Of a stretch of 64,000 nt of DNA, positions 1 through 7,420 are shown piece after piece. The position numbers and the translations under genes were made by a program. The notes beneath the pieces are model-generated. The model had not been told where the DNA came from. It made no database searches and saw only the letters and a program-made list of their open reading frames with translations. The stretch is from assembly GCA_016711925.1 (NCBI GenBank), contig JADJSA010000001.1, positions 248,001-312,000 on the forward strand, in the 5' to 3' direction. The first letter of the stretch is position 1. Every line of letters begins with the position of its first letter. Origin of the DNA: Candidatus Methylophosphatis haderslevensis (lineage in GTDB: Bacteria; Pseudomonadota; Gammaproteobacteria; Burkholderiales; Rhodocyclaceae).

Positions 1-239
1 CGAAGGAACACGAAGCTCGCGTTTTCGCGCAGGAACTGGCGCGCGAGCTGAACGACGGTCGAAATGGCAACCGCTACAAGCGCGCCATTCTCGTTGCGCC
101 GCCCGCCATGATGGGCCTGCTCAACGATTCGCTCGATTCGGCAACCTCGACAATGGTGACCGACCGGTTCGAGAAGGATTACACCAAGGTCAGTGAAAAG
201 CAGATCGCCAGCCAGCTTGAGGGCTGCATCTACCTTTAA
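1..239 (+). CDS. Host attachment protein family, C-terminal fragment
   Basis: The reading frame is open from base 3 to the TAA at 237-239 and is cut by the window edge, so only about 78 C-terminal residues are visible. The pattern HEARVFAQELARELND followed by a conserved AILVAPPAMMGLL block and a charged KDYTKVS stretch resembles the C-terminal half of the Host_attach family (PF10116, first named for a plant-attachment protein). The molecular activity of that family is not well defined. The gene is separated from thpR (opposite strand) by only 12 bases, so the two are convergent. Confidence 0.7.
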   Translation, partial: KEHEARVFAQELARELNDGRNGNRYKRAILVAPPAMMGLLNDSLDSATSTMVTDRFEKDYTKVSEKQIASQLEGCIYL

Positions 240-251
240 GGCAGAGACGCG

Positions 252-791
252 TCATTGCAGCAGCGGCCAGCGCCCGACGATCGCATATCGGGCGCCGGCC
301 GCAGCCAGGCTGGATTCCACCAGCACGATCTCACCCACCTTCCATTCAAAAGGCTCGAAAACGGGTGCGGCGCGCGTGCAATCGGCATTGCGCAGCAGCG
401 TTGCGTGGGCAGCAAAAGGCCGCTTGTCGAGGCGGAATCCCTCGGCCGTCAGGCGCTGGCCAAGCAGCCCGGCGATGCCGCCAAGCGCAGCGGGAAACGC
501 CTGCGGGCCGCACCAGACGATGCGGTTGTGGCGCCAGCAGCCCACCTGATCGATCGACATCGCGAACGCTGGCTGCCCGGCCAAGCCTTCGCCGGCCCGC
601 AACGCGCAATCCACCCGCGCCGGCGCGACTTCGCCGAGAAACGCCAGCGTCATGTGCAGCGTGTCGGCCTGCATGCGCCGTCCGCCGAAAGCGGCGTGCG
701 CCAGCGCGGACAGCGCTGCCAACCGGTCGCGCGTCGCGGCGTCAGGCCAGAGCGCGAAGAACAGGCGCCGCGCGCGCTGTTCCGCGGGCAT
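252..791 (-). CDS. thpR: RNA 2',3'-cyclic phosphodiesterase (2H family)
   Basis: 179-residue cytosolic enzyme of the 2H phosphoesterase superfamily (LigT/ThpR), which hydrolyses 2',3'-cyclic phosphate ends of RNA to 2'-phosphates. Both catalytic HxT motifs are visible: H46-M-T48 (in LHMTLAFLGE) and H129-A-T131 (in HATLLR), spaced as in the family. Length matches the usual 175-185 residues. The N-terminus (RLFFALWPD) is the typical first strand. It lies 9 bases downstream of ispF on the same strand, so it probably ends an ispD-ispF-thpR transcript. Confidence 0.88.
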   Translation of the reverse strand: MPAEQRARRLFFALWPDAATRDRLAALSALAHAAFGGRRMQADTLHMTLAFLGEVAPARVDCALRAGEGLAGQPAFAMSIDQVGCWRHNRIVWCGPQAFPAALGGIAGLLGQRLTAEGFRLDKRPFAAHATLLRNADCTRAAPVFEPFEWKVGEIVLVESSLAAAGARYAIVGRWPLLQ

Positions 792-800
792 CGCGGCAGC

Positions 801-1301
801 TCAGGCCTCGCGCCGCACCAGCAGCGCCACCGCCTGCGCGGCAATGCCTTCGCCACGCCCGGTCAGACCGAGCCGCTCGGTGGTCTTGCCCTTGATGTTG
901 ACCGCGCCCGGCTCCACCCCCAGATCGGCCGCGATATTGGCCACCATCACCGGCACGAACGGCCCAATCTTCGGCCGCTCGCAAATCACCGTCGCGTCGA
1001 CATTGACAACACGGTAGCCGGCGGCGCGCACCCGCGCCATCGCCTCGCGCAATAGCGCCCGGCTGTCGGCGTCGGCGAACTGCGCATCGCTGTCGGGAAA
1101 ATGGCGCCCGATGTCGCCCAGGCCGGCGGCGCCGAGCAACGCGTCGGTGATCGCGTGCGCCAGCACATCGGCATCGGAATGGCCGAGCAGGCCCAGCGCG
1201 GACGGAATGTCGACACCGCCGAGCAGCAGGCGGCGCCCCGGCACCAGCGCATGGACGTCGAAACCCTGGCCGATGCGGAAGGGGTAATCGTCGTGCGTCA
1301 C
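801..1301 (-). CDS. ispF: 2-C-methyl-D-erythritol 2,4-cyclodiphosphate synthase
   Basis: 166 residues starting at a GTG (1301-1299). This start is chosen because the protein then begins THDDYPFRIGQGFDVHAL, aligned with the family N-terminus, and because the GTG overlaps the ispD stop by four bases (GTGA). IspF forms the cyclodiphosphate in the non-mevalonate isoprenoid pathway, as a homotrimer with a zinc site. Visible signatures are the metal-binding GFDVH, the GHSDADVLAHAITDALLGA motif, and the KTTERLGLTGRGEGIAAQA C-terminal signature. The overlap indicates translational coupling with ispD. Confidence 0.95.
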   Translation of the reverse strand: MTHDDYPFRIGQGFDVHALVPGRRLLLGGVDIPSALGLLGHSDADVLAHAITDALLGAAGLGDIGRHFPDSDAQFADADSRALLREAMARVRAAGYRVVNVDATVICERPKIGPFVPVMVANIAADLGVEPGAVNIKGKTTERLGLTGRGEGIAAQAVALLVRREA

Positions 1302-1996
1302 GCCAGACCTTCCTTGCGCTGCCGCAGTATCCATTCCGCCAGTTGCAGATCGAGCGGGAATGTCACCTTGAGGTTGGTCGAATCCGCCGCCACCAGCCGC
1401 GGATGCACGCCCAGCGCCTCGATCGCCGAGGCTTCGTCGGTCACGTCGCGGGCATGATCCAGCGCCCGCCGCAGCATCACGTAGCGGAACATCTGCGGCG
1501 TCTGCGCCTGCCACAGCCGATCGCGCGAAACCGTCGCGGCCACGCGCCCGCGCTCGTCGGCGCGCTTGAGCGTGTCGGCGACCGGCAGCGCCAGCAGGCC
1601 GCCGACCTCGTCATGGCCGACCTCGTCGAGCAGCCGGTCGAGGTGCCACGACGCCAGGCAACAGCGCGCGGCGTCGTGCACCAGCATCCAGTCGTTGGGC
1701 GCCACCTCGTCGGCCACCGCGCGCAGCCCGTGCGCCACGCTGTCGGCGCGTGTCGCCCCGCCGCAGAACAGCGGGTGCAGCTTCGGCCCCAACTGGCGCC
1801 AGTCGTGGCGGTCCCATTCGCCGTCGCCGACCGACAGCACCACGAAAACACGGTCGATGCGCGAATGCGCGCACAGCGTGGCGAGGGTGTGAAAGATCAG
1901 CGGATGTCCGGCCAGCGGCAGGTACTGCTTGGGCTTGTCGCGGCCCATGCGGGCGCCGCTGCCCGCAGCGGGAACGAGAGCGAAATGGCGAGACAT
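1298..1996 (-). CDS. ispD: 2-C-methyl-D-erythritol 4-phosphate cytidylyltransferase
   Basis: 232 residues from ATG at 1996 (MSRHFALVPAAGSGARMG). The frame stays open upstream for about 105 bases, but the nucleotide-binding PAAGSGxRMG loop must sit near the N-terminus, so the shorter form is preferred. It transfers CMP from CTP to methylerythritol phosphate in the MEP pathway. Also visible are KQYLPLAGHPL (CTP site) and the VHDAARCC metal/substrate region. The stop codon overlaps the ispF start by 4 bp. ispD-ispF adjacency is standard in proteobacteria. Confidence 0.95.
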   Translation of the reverse strand: MSRHFALVPAAGSGARMGRDKPKQYLPLAGHPLIFHTLATLCAHSRIDRVFVVLSVGDGEWDRHDWRQLGPKLHPLFCGGATRADSVAHGLRAVADEVAPNDWMLVHDAARCCLASWHLDRLLDEVGHDEVGGLLALPVADTLKRADERGRVAATVSRDRLWQAQTPQMFRYVMLRRALDHARDVTDEASAIEALGVHPRLVAADSTNLKVTFPLDLQLAEWILRQRKEGLA

Positions 1997-2139
1997 GGCG
2001 CGGATTGTAGCCCGAGGCGCCGCAAATGCACGGTGCTCGCGGGCAACAGCGCGCGCGCCCGGCAGCGCCGCAGGCGGTCGTCCGAACGCGGTGGCCGACA
2101 CGACTTGAAACTGGTCGCGGCCGGGGCCATAGTGCAGGC

Positions 2140-2967
2140 ATGGTGTCGATCAATCCGTCCATTTCCGTGCGCCCTGCTGCCGTCGCCGGCATGTTCTATC
2201 CGGCCGACCCGCGGGTGCTGGCGCGCGAGGTCGACCTGCTGCTCGGCCGCGCGCCGCGGCCCGCGCTCGACCCGCTGCGGATCAAGGCGGTCGCGGTGCC
2301 GCATGCCGGTTATGTGTATTCGGGCGAGACGGCCGGATGCGCCTACGCGCTGATTGCGCCGCGTCGCGCCGCGATCCGGCGAGTGGTGCTGCTCGGTCCG
2401 ACCCATCGCGTTGCAGTCGCCGGGCTGGCGCTGCCGGATGCCGACAGCTTCGACTCGCCGCTCGGCCCGATCCCGCTCGACAGCGAACTCGTTGCCGCCG
2501 CGCTTACCCTGCCGCAGGTCGTGGTCAGCAAGGCCGCGCATGCCGCCGAGCATTCGCTCGAAGTGCAATTGCCGTTCCTGCAGCGCGTGCTCGAGCGCTT
2601 CAGCCTGCTGCCGCTGGCGGTCGGCCGGGCCAGCGCGGCCGAGGTGGCGCAGGTGCTCGATGCCCTGTGGGGCGGCCCGGAAACCCTGATCGTCATCAGC
2701 ACCGATCTGTCGCATTTTCATGCCTACGACGAGGCGGTACGCATCGATTCGTCGACGGTGCAGGATGTGCTGGCGCTGCGCACGAGCATCGACCATGCGC
2801 ACGCCTGCGGCGCCACGCCGCTCAACGGGCTGCTGCTGTGCGCCCAACAGCGCGGCCTGACGCCGCACCTGATCGACGTGCGCAATTCCGGCGACACGGC
2901 GGGCGACAAGTCGCGCGTGGTCGGCTACGGCGCGTTTGCATTCACCGAACAACCATCACATGGATAG
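2140..2967 (+). CDS. amrB: AmmeMemoRadiSam system protein B (MEMO1 family)
   Basis: 275 residues from ATG at 2140 (MVSINPSISVRPAAVAGMFYP). This is a MEMO1-family protein related to class III extradiol dioxygenases. Family hallmarks are the AVAGMFYPADP opening, VPHAGYVYSG (putative metal-ligand His), LLGPTHRV (second His), STDLSHFH, and a C-terminal CGATPLNGLLLCA containing the conserved Cys. It overlaps the next gene, amrA, by 8 bases, and amrA overlaps amrS by 8. The three together form the AmmeMemoRadiSam cassette, whose biochemical role in bacteria is poorly defined. It is divergent from ispD with about 140 bases between start codons. Confidence 0.9.
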   Translation: MVSINPSISVRPAAVAGMFYPADPRVLAREVDLLLGRAPRPALDPLRIKAVAVPHAGYVYSGETAGCAYALIAPRRAAIRRVVLLGPTHRVAVAGLALPDADSFDSPLGPIPLDSELVAAALTLPQVVVSKAAHAAEHSLEVQLPFLQRVLERFSLLPLAVGRASAAEVAQVLDALWGGPETLIVISTDLSHFHAYDEAVRIDSSTVQDVLALRTSIDHAHACGATPLNGLLLCAQQRGLTPHLIDVRNSGDTAGDKSRVVGYGAFAFTEQPSHG

Positions 2968-3538
2968 ACAGACCGACATCGACACACCGGACGAGATCGG
3001 CGCCGTGCTGCTGGCGCGCGCCCGCGCGGCGATCGCGCGAGAACTGGGCTGCCCGTGCGAGGCGGCGCCCGATCACCCGTCGCTGACCGAGCCGGGCGCG
3101 AGCTTCGTCACGCTGACGCGCGATGGCAAGCTGCGCGGCTGCATCGGCACTCTGTCGGCACGCCGTGCGCTGCGCGACGATGTGGACAACAACGCCGTCG
3201 CCGCGGCCTTGCGCGATCCGCGTTTCCCGCCGCTGTCGCGCGAGGAGTTCGCCGGCACGCAGGTCGAAGTCTCGGTGCTGAGCGAGCCGGAATTCATGAC
3301 CTTCCGCGACGAAGCCGATGCGCTGGCGCAATTGCGGCCCGGCATCGACGGCGTGATCCTGTCGAGCGGCTGCCGCCAGGCGACCTTTCTGCCGCAGGTG
3401 TGGGAAAGCCTGCCCGAGCGGCGCGATTTCATCACCCAGCTCAAACGCAAGGCCGGCTTGCGCGACAACCACTGGAGCCCGAACGTCATGCTGGCGCGCT
3501 ACCAGGTGCGCAAGTACAAGGAAGCCGCCGGTGGATGA
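2960..3538 (+). CDS. amrA: AmmeMemoRadiSam system protein A (AMMECR1 domain)
   Basis: 192 residues from ATG at 2960 (MDRQTDIDTPDE). An in-frame ATG at 2936 would add 8 residues and a longer overlap with amrB. The protein is a single AMMECR1 domain: GASFVTLTRDGKLRGCIGTL contains the LRGCIG signature, followed by AVAAALRDPRFPPLSREEF and VEVSVLSEPE. Function is unknown in bacteria. Strict linkage to a MEMO-like protein and a radical SAM enzyme implies a shared modification pathway. Confidence 0.9.
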   Translation: MDRQTDIDTPDEIGAVLLARARAAIARELGCPCEAAPDHPSLTEPGASFVTLTRDGKLRGCIGTLSARRALRDDVDNNAVAAALRDPRFPPLSREEFAGTQVEVSVLSEPEFMTFRDEADALAQLRPGIDGVILSSGCRQATFLPQVWESLPERRDFITQLKRKAGLRDNHWSPNVMLARYQVRKYKEAAGG

Positions 3539-4625
3539 GCCGATCGCCGACACCTGGCCGGCACGCTGGTGGCATGCGCTCGACGATGGCCGCATCCAGT
3601 GCGACCTCTGCCCGCGCGACTGCCGGCTGCACGAAGGCCAGCGCGGCGCCTGCTTCGTGCGCGGGCGCAAGGACGACGCGATGGTGCTGACGACCTACGG
3701 CCGCAGTTCCGGATTCTGCATCGATCCGATCGAGAAGAAGCCGCTGAACCACTTCCTGCCCGGTTCGAGCGTGTTCTCGTTCGGCACCGCCGGCTGCAAC
3801 CTCGCCTGCAAGTTCTGCCAGAACTGGGACATCTCGAAGTCGCGCGACATGGATCGCCTGATGGACGGCGCCAGCCCGCAGGACATCGCCCGCACCGCCG
3901 CCGCGCACGGCTGCCGCAGCGTCGCCTTCACCTACAACGATCCGGTGATCTTCGCCGAATACGCGATGGACACCGCCGATGCCTGCCATGCGCTGGGCAT
4001 CAAGACGGTCGCGGTGACTGCCGGCTACATCCACCCCGAACCGCGGCGCGATTTCTTCGCCGGGATGGACGCGGCCAACGTCGACCTCAAGGCATTCACC
4101 GACGATTTCTACCTCAAGCTGACCGGCTCGCACCTCGCGCCGGTGCTCGACACCCTGACCTACCTGGCGCACGAAACCGCGGTGTGGGTCGAGATCACCA
4201 CCCTGCTGATTCCCGGCAAGAACGACTCCAGCGAGGAGATCGAGGCGCTGACCGGCTGGGTCCGCCGCGAACTCGGGCCGGACGTGCCATTGCACTTCTC
4301 GGCGTTTCACCCGGACTACAAATTGTCCGACATACCGCCGACGCCGGCGCCCACCTTGACCCGCGCGCGGGACATCGCGCTGAAGAACGGCCTGCACTAC
4401 GTCTACACCGGCAACGTGCACGACACCCGCGGCGGCACCACGACTTGCCCCGCTTGCGCCAAGCCGCTGATCGTGCGCGACTGGTACGAGATTCTCGACT
4501 ACCGCATCACGCCGCAAGGCACCTGCAGCGGCTGCGGCGCCGCCGTGGCCGGCCGCTTCGCCGACTACGCCGGCAGCTTCGGCCAGCGCCGCGTCCCGGT
4601 GCGCATGCTGCGCCAGCCCGCTTGA
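3531..4625 (+). CDS. amrS: AmmeMemoRadiSam system radical SAM enzyme
   Basis: 364 residues from a GTG start at 3531, which overlaps the amrA stop by 8 bases. A radical SAM [4Fe-4S] motif is visible as C89-x3-C93-x2-C96 (GCNLACKFCQNWD), the PflA-like arrangement. An N-terminal C24-x2-C27-x3-C31 cluster (CDLCPRDC) and two CxxC pairs near the C-terminus (TTCPACAK, CSGCGA) suggest extra metal or zinc sites. Downstream the substrate-barrel motifs NVDLKAFTDDFY and VEITTLLIPGKNDS are conserved in this family. The substrate is unknown. Genetic coupling points to amrA or amrB, or a partner made with them. Confidence 0.9.
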   Translation: MDEPIADTWPARWWHALDDGRIQCDLCPRDCRLHEGQRGACFVRGRKDDAMVLTTYGRSSGFCIDPIEKKPLNHFLPGSSVFSFGTAGCNLACKFCQNWDISKSRDMDRLMDGASPQDIARTAAAHGCRSVAFTYNDPVIFAEYAMDTADACHALGIKTVAVTAGYIHPEPRRDFFAGMDAANVDLKAFTDDFYLKLTGSHLAPVLDTLTYLAHETAVWVEITTLLIPGKNDSSEEIEALTGWVRRELGPDVPLHFSAFHPDYKLSDIPPTPAPTLTRARDIALKNGLHYVYTGNVHDTRGGTTTCPACAKPLIVRDWYEILDYRITPQGTCSGCGAAVAGRFADYAGSFGQRRVPVRMLRQPA

Positions 4626-4631
4626 TTGGCC

Positions 4632-4790
4632 GTACCGCAGCGACCCGTTCGTGCAGCGTGTCGCGGGCGGCTGTCGAACGGACCCGCGCAGCGTCGACCG
4701 GGTTCGTCGACACCGCGAACGGGAAAAATGTGCTTGGCAAGATCGATGCCAACGGCAATAATGGTCGTGGATTTTCCATTTCCCGTGTGT
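4632..4790 (-). pseudogene. IS110-family transposase, N-terminal remnant with frameshift
   Basis: On the minus strand one frame reads TTIIAVGIDLAKHIFPVRG then VDEPGR, the typical start of an IS110-type DEDD transposase (AVGIDLAKxxFxVHGVD). Immediately after, the similarity continues in another frame as ARVRSTAARDTLHERVAAVRP, resembling the usual next segment (VRPxxRRDxLxxLVA). The fragment is about 160 bases, so the rest of the element is missing. It lies between amrS and a low-GC gene and marks an old insertion or recombination point. Confidence 0.55.
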
Positions 4791-4887
4791 GGATGAGACT
4801 TCGCGCTTCCCATCCTGGCACCGCCGTGCCGCGTGCCCAACTGCACCGACCTCGGGACGGGGAAGTCACTTTAATTCGTTCAACGGC

Positions 4888-5466
4888 ATGAAGCACTACG
4901 CCGAGGAGCTCGTCGCACGATTGCGGAGTCCAAATGAATGGCCGGGCGTCGGTACTCTTGAACACTTGGACAAGTTGTCGAAGTTAGCCGGCGAGGCGAT
5001 GAACAGAGCAACGACAGACGGCTATCTCGCTGCCATGCTCATCATCCATCAGATTACGGAGGAATTCATAAAGGTACTGATCGACGACGCGCACTTCTAT
5101 ACGCAGCTTCGCCTGTATCCGCTTCCCCTCGAACTGACACGAATCAAGAAAAATCGAATGTTCGGACAATGCCTCTCTGACTTGAAGTCCACTGTGTGGT
5201 TTCAAAAGAAGAAATACATCGTTGACAAAGCTGAGCGCCTGAACGCAATTCGCATCTCCATTGTCCATGGACTCACACGGCCCGGTGCTCTTACCGTTGT
5301 CGAACGAGACGTGAACGAAGCATGGAAGCTCTACGCCGAACTTTCGTTTTTGGCCCTTGAAGCTCATATGGTGTTGCGGTCTGAATTCGAAGATATTTCC
5401 CGAGACCCTGATTGGCCACCAAAGCATGCCAAGATCCTACGTGACGATGGTTCCTATGACGGCTAA
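4888..5466 (+). CDS. Hypothetical protein, HEPN-like
   Basis: 192 residues from ATG at 4888 (MKHYAEELVARLRSPNEW). The frame is open further upstream, but composition changes and the IS110 remnant argue for the later start. The protein is mostly helical. The segment RLNAIRISIVHGLTRPG contains R-x4-H (RISIVH) at a position and context like the Rx4-6H motif of HEPN RNases. No nucleotidyltransferase (MNT) partner is adjacent. Base composition is clearly lower in GC (about 50%) than flanking genes and codon use differs, both signs of transfer. The HEPN assignment is inferred from this single motif and the helical pattern. Confidence 0.5.
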   Translation: MKHYAEELVARLRSPNEWPGVGTLEHLDKLSKLAGEAMNRATTDGYLAAMLIIHQITEEFIKVLIDDAHFYTQLRLYPLPLELTRIKKNRMFGQCLSDLKSTVWFQKKKYIVDKAERLNAIRISIVHGLTRPGALTVVERDVNEAWKLYAELSFLALEAHMVLRSEFEDISRDPDWPPKHAKILRDDGSYDG

Positions 5467-5540
5467 TCGAGTGCGGGCCGGCGTCGCGCGAAAGGGGGCA
5501 AACTGAAAGCGCGAAAGATGCCACAGTCGGCCACAACCAG

Positions 5541-5670
5541 CATCAACAGGCGCTCTCAAGCGATGCATCGCTAGAAGCGCCATTCCATGCGGTGTTCCGG
5601 GCAGGCAGGCTGTAGAAGTCCAATCCACGCGGTTGCCAGCCATGGGGTCGCGAGACTTCCAGGGCGCTTC
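5541..5670. repeat. Dispersed ~41-bp palindromic repeat, locus A
   Basis: The stretch CATCAACAGGCGCTCTCAAG, then AGCGCCATTCCATGCGGTG, matches the unit found at 13281-13406 and elsewhere. A degenerate further unit ending ACTTCCAGGGCGC extends to about 5670. It lies between convergent genes. Confidence 0.55.
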
Positions 5671-5718
5671 CCGCTGCGGCAAATCCTCGGGCGCGTCGAG
5701 TCGCGACGACGCCGACGG

Positions 5719-6255
5719 CTAGTTTCCCGCCGCCGCGGCTTCGTAGTTCTTCCTGATCGTATCGACGAGCGAGCGGGTTTCGGCCGTCCATCCGCGATAG
5801 GGCGCGACGAAAAGCACGAGCAGCCGGCCGTGCCTGAGAAACTCGTAGGTGGTCGCGCCGGACTTGGTCGTTACCGCGAGCGGACCCTTCGCCAGCCGGT
5901 TGGCCGCGCGCTGGGCGTCGGCTTCGCTGCGCAGTTCGAGCTGCTCGACGTTGAGCAGGTTGCCGTCGTTTCTGATGAGGGCGAAGGTGTGGTTCCTCAT
6001 GCCCTGGAAAGACCGCGCGTCTGCCAGTTGCTTCAAGTCGCGCAGTAACGCCCCGGTGTGGTCGCACGGGGCGCCTTCGCCGAGAAACTCGACCGAACCG
6101 CGCCCGGCGAGCGACCGATCGAGCGCAGCCTGAAGCACTAGCGCGTTGCCCGGCGATCGCTTCACGCACTCGTGCAACTTTGCCGTCTGGCCGAGCGCGC
6201 CACCGGCGAGCAATAGCCACAGACCCAGAATGGATAGAACGCGGAACAGCTTCAT
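5719..6255 (-). CDS. Exported hypothetical protein, candidate periplasmic partner/immunity protein
   Basis: 178 residues with a clear signal peptide (MKLFRVLSILGLWLLLAGGALG, cleavage near GALG-QT). The mature part has two cysteines (HECVKR and GAPCDH) that could form a periplasmic disulfide. I do not recognise a family. Its ATG overlaps the stop of the upstream gene (6252-6965) by four bases, so the two are translationally coupled. A small exported protein coupled to an L,D-transpeptidase-like protein is the arrangement seen in Tlde/Tldi-type effector-immunity pairs. That role is inference. Confidence 0.55.
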   Translation of the reverse strand: MKLFRVLSILGLWLLLAGGALGQTAKLHECVKRSPGNALVLQAALDRSLAGRGSVEFLGEGAPCDHTGALLRDLKQLADARSFQGMRNHTFALIRNDGNLLNVEQLELRSEADAQRAANRLAKGPLAVTTKSGATTYEFLRHGRLLVLFVAPYRGWTAETRSLVDTIRKNYEAAAAGN

Positions 6256-6965
6256 GGCCTGGGCAGCGAGTGTCTGGCGGTCACAGTGCGGATGGTCGAG
6301 GTCGCGACTTTCCGGCTGAGCTTGCTGCGGATATCGGGCGCCGCCGCACCCTTCAGATCGACAATGAGTTTGCCGTGGCGTACCAGGGCTTCGATAGCGG
6401 AATCCGACGCGGTCACGATTTCGGGCGTGGGCGCCACACCCGGCGCCAGGCGGGATTCGATCGACGCGTAGTAGGACGAACCCGACAACGAGGCGATGTT
6501 GAGCTTGAAAACATCATAGTTGCCGATGATCTCGATGCACCCCGCCGAACCGAATCCGAAATCGCCGATCAACCCGGGACCGGCATGAATGTAGAACGCG
6601 CCTTTGAGCACGATCGCTCCCCGGCCGGGCGAATAGCGGTTCTGCACCTCGTAGTCGCGGCGGTACTGTGTGACTGTGATCGTTCGGGCCCGGGACAGGC
6701 CGGAATTGGCCCACCCCAGGGTCGCGTAGTGCCGATTGGGATGGACCTTGGGATCGTTCCAGTAGGGCATGAAGCGAGGTGCCTGATGGACGAATGCCTG
6801 CTCCGCACCGGCATCGTCCTTGCCGGTGATCGTGATCTCGTACACCGGCACTTCGTAGAGTTCGATCAGGTTGTCGTCGGTCATGCAATCGTGCGGGTAC
6901 GACCGCGCCTCGTACTTGCCGACGACTTTGTTGCCGACATGGATTACGACCTTCCTTAGCGGCAT
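6252..6965 (-). CDS. L,D-transpeptidase-like hypothetical protein
   Basis: 237 residues with no signal peptide or membrane segment. The C-terminal half has FYIHAGPG followed by GFGSAGCIEI: H127-x12-S140-x-G142-C143, which closely resembles the H...S-x-G-C active site of YkuD-type L,D-transpeptidases. The N-terminal half (KVVIHVGNKVVGKYEARSYP) is beta-rich and unrecognised. Lack of an export signal on a putative peptidoglycan enzyme, with a coupled exported partner downstream, suggests delivery by a secretion machine. None is encoded in this window. An alternative is a cytosolic enzyme or a structural relative with another activity. Confidence 0.5.
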   Translation of the reverse strand: MPLRKVVIHVGNKVVGKYEARSYPHDCMTDDNLIELYEVPVYEITITGKDDAGAEQAFVHQAPRFMPYWNDPKVHPNRHYATLGWANSGLSRARTITVTQYRRDYEVQNRYSPGRGAIVLKGAFYIHAGPGLIGDFGFGSAGCIEIIGNYDVFKLNIASLSGSSYYASIESRLAPGVAPTPEIVTASDSAIEALVRHGKLIVDLKGAAAPDIRSKLSRKVATSTIRTVTARHSLPRP

Positions 6966-7043
6966 GACAGCCTCCTGAGATCCGGGGACGAAAGCGTATC
7001 ACAGCAGCGCGGCTGATCGGCCCGGTGCTGGTAGGATGGCCCC

Positions 7044-7409
7044 ATGGACCGCACCAGCATCGCCGAGCTTACCGCCCTGGTCGCGCGCTTTCGCGACGAA
7101 CGCGACTGGGCGCAGTTTCACACGCTGCGCAACCTGATCGTTTCACTCAATCTCGAAGCCGCGGAGCTGCTCGAACTCACGCAGTGGAAACCCGACCCCG
7201 AAATCGACGCGCTGGCGGCCGACCAATCGGCGCGTACCGCCTTGCAGGATGAATGCGCCGATGTGCTTGCGTATCTGCTGCTGATCGCCGATCGCGCGGG
7301 CATCGACCTGGCCGCCGCGCTGCGCGCCAAGATGGCGAAGAACGCGCTCAAGTACCCGATCGAAGCCAGCTACGGCTCGAGCCGCAAATACACCGATCTG
7401 GAGCCCTGA
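7044..7409 (+). CDS. MazG-like nucleotide pyrophosphohydrolase
   Basis: 121-residue all-alpha NTP pyrophosphatase of the MazG/RS21-C6 type, which hydrolyses non-canonical or excess (d)NTPs to monophosphate and pyrophosphate. The metal-binding pattern ExxE (LEAAELLELTQW) followed by ExxD (DECADVLAYLLL) is intact. The C-terminus KNALKYPIEASYGSSRKY is typical of the dCTPase-1-like subgroup. It is divergent from the 6252-6965 gene and convergent with the receiver-TPR gene. Confidence 0.85.
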   Translation: MDRTSIAELTALVARFRDERDWAQFHTLRNLIVSLNLEAAELLELTQWKPDPEIDALAADQSARTALQDECADVLAYLLLIADRAGIDLAAALRAKMAKNALKYPIEASYGSSRKYTDLEP

Positions 7410-7420
7410 GGCCTCCGCTT

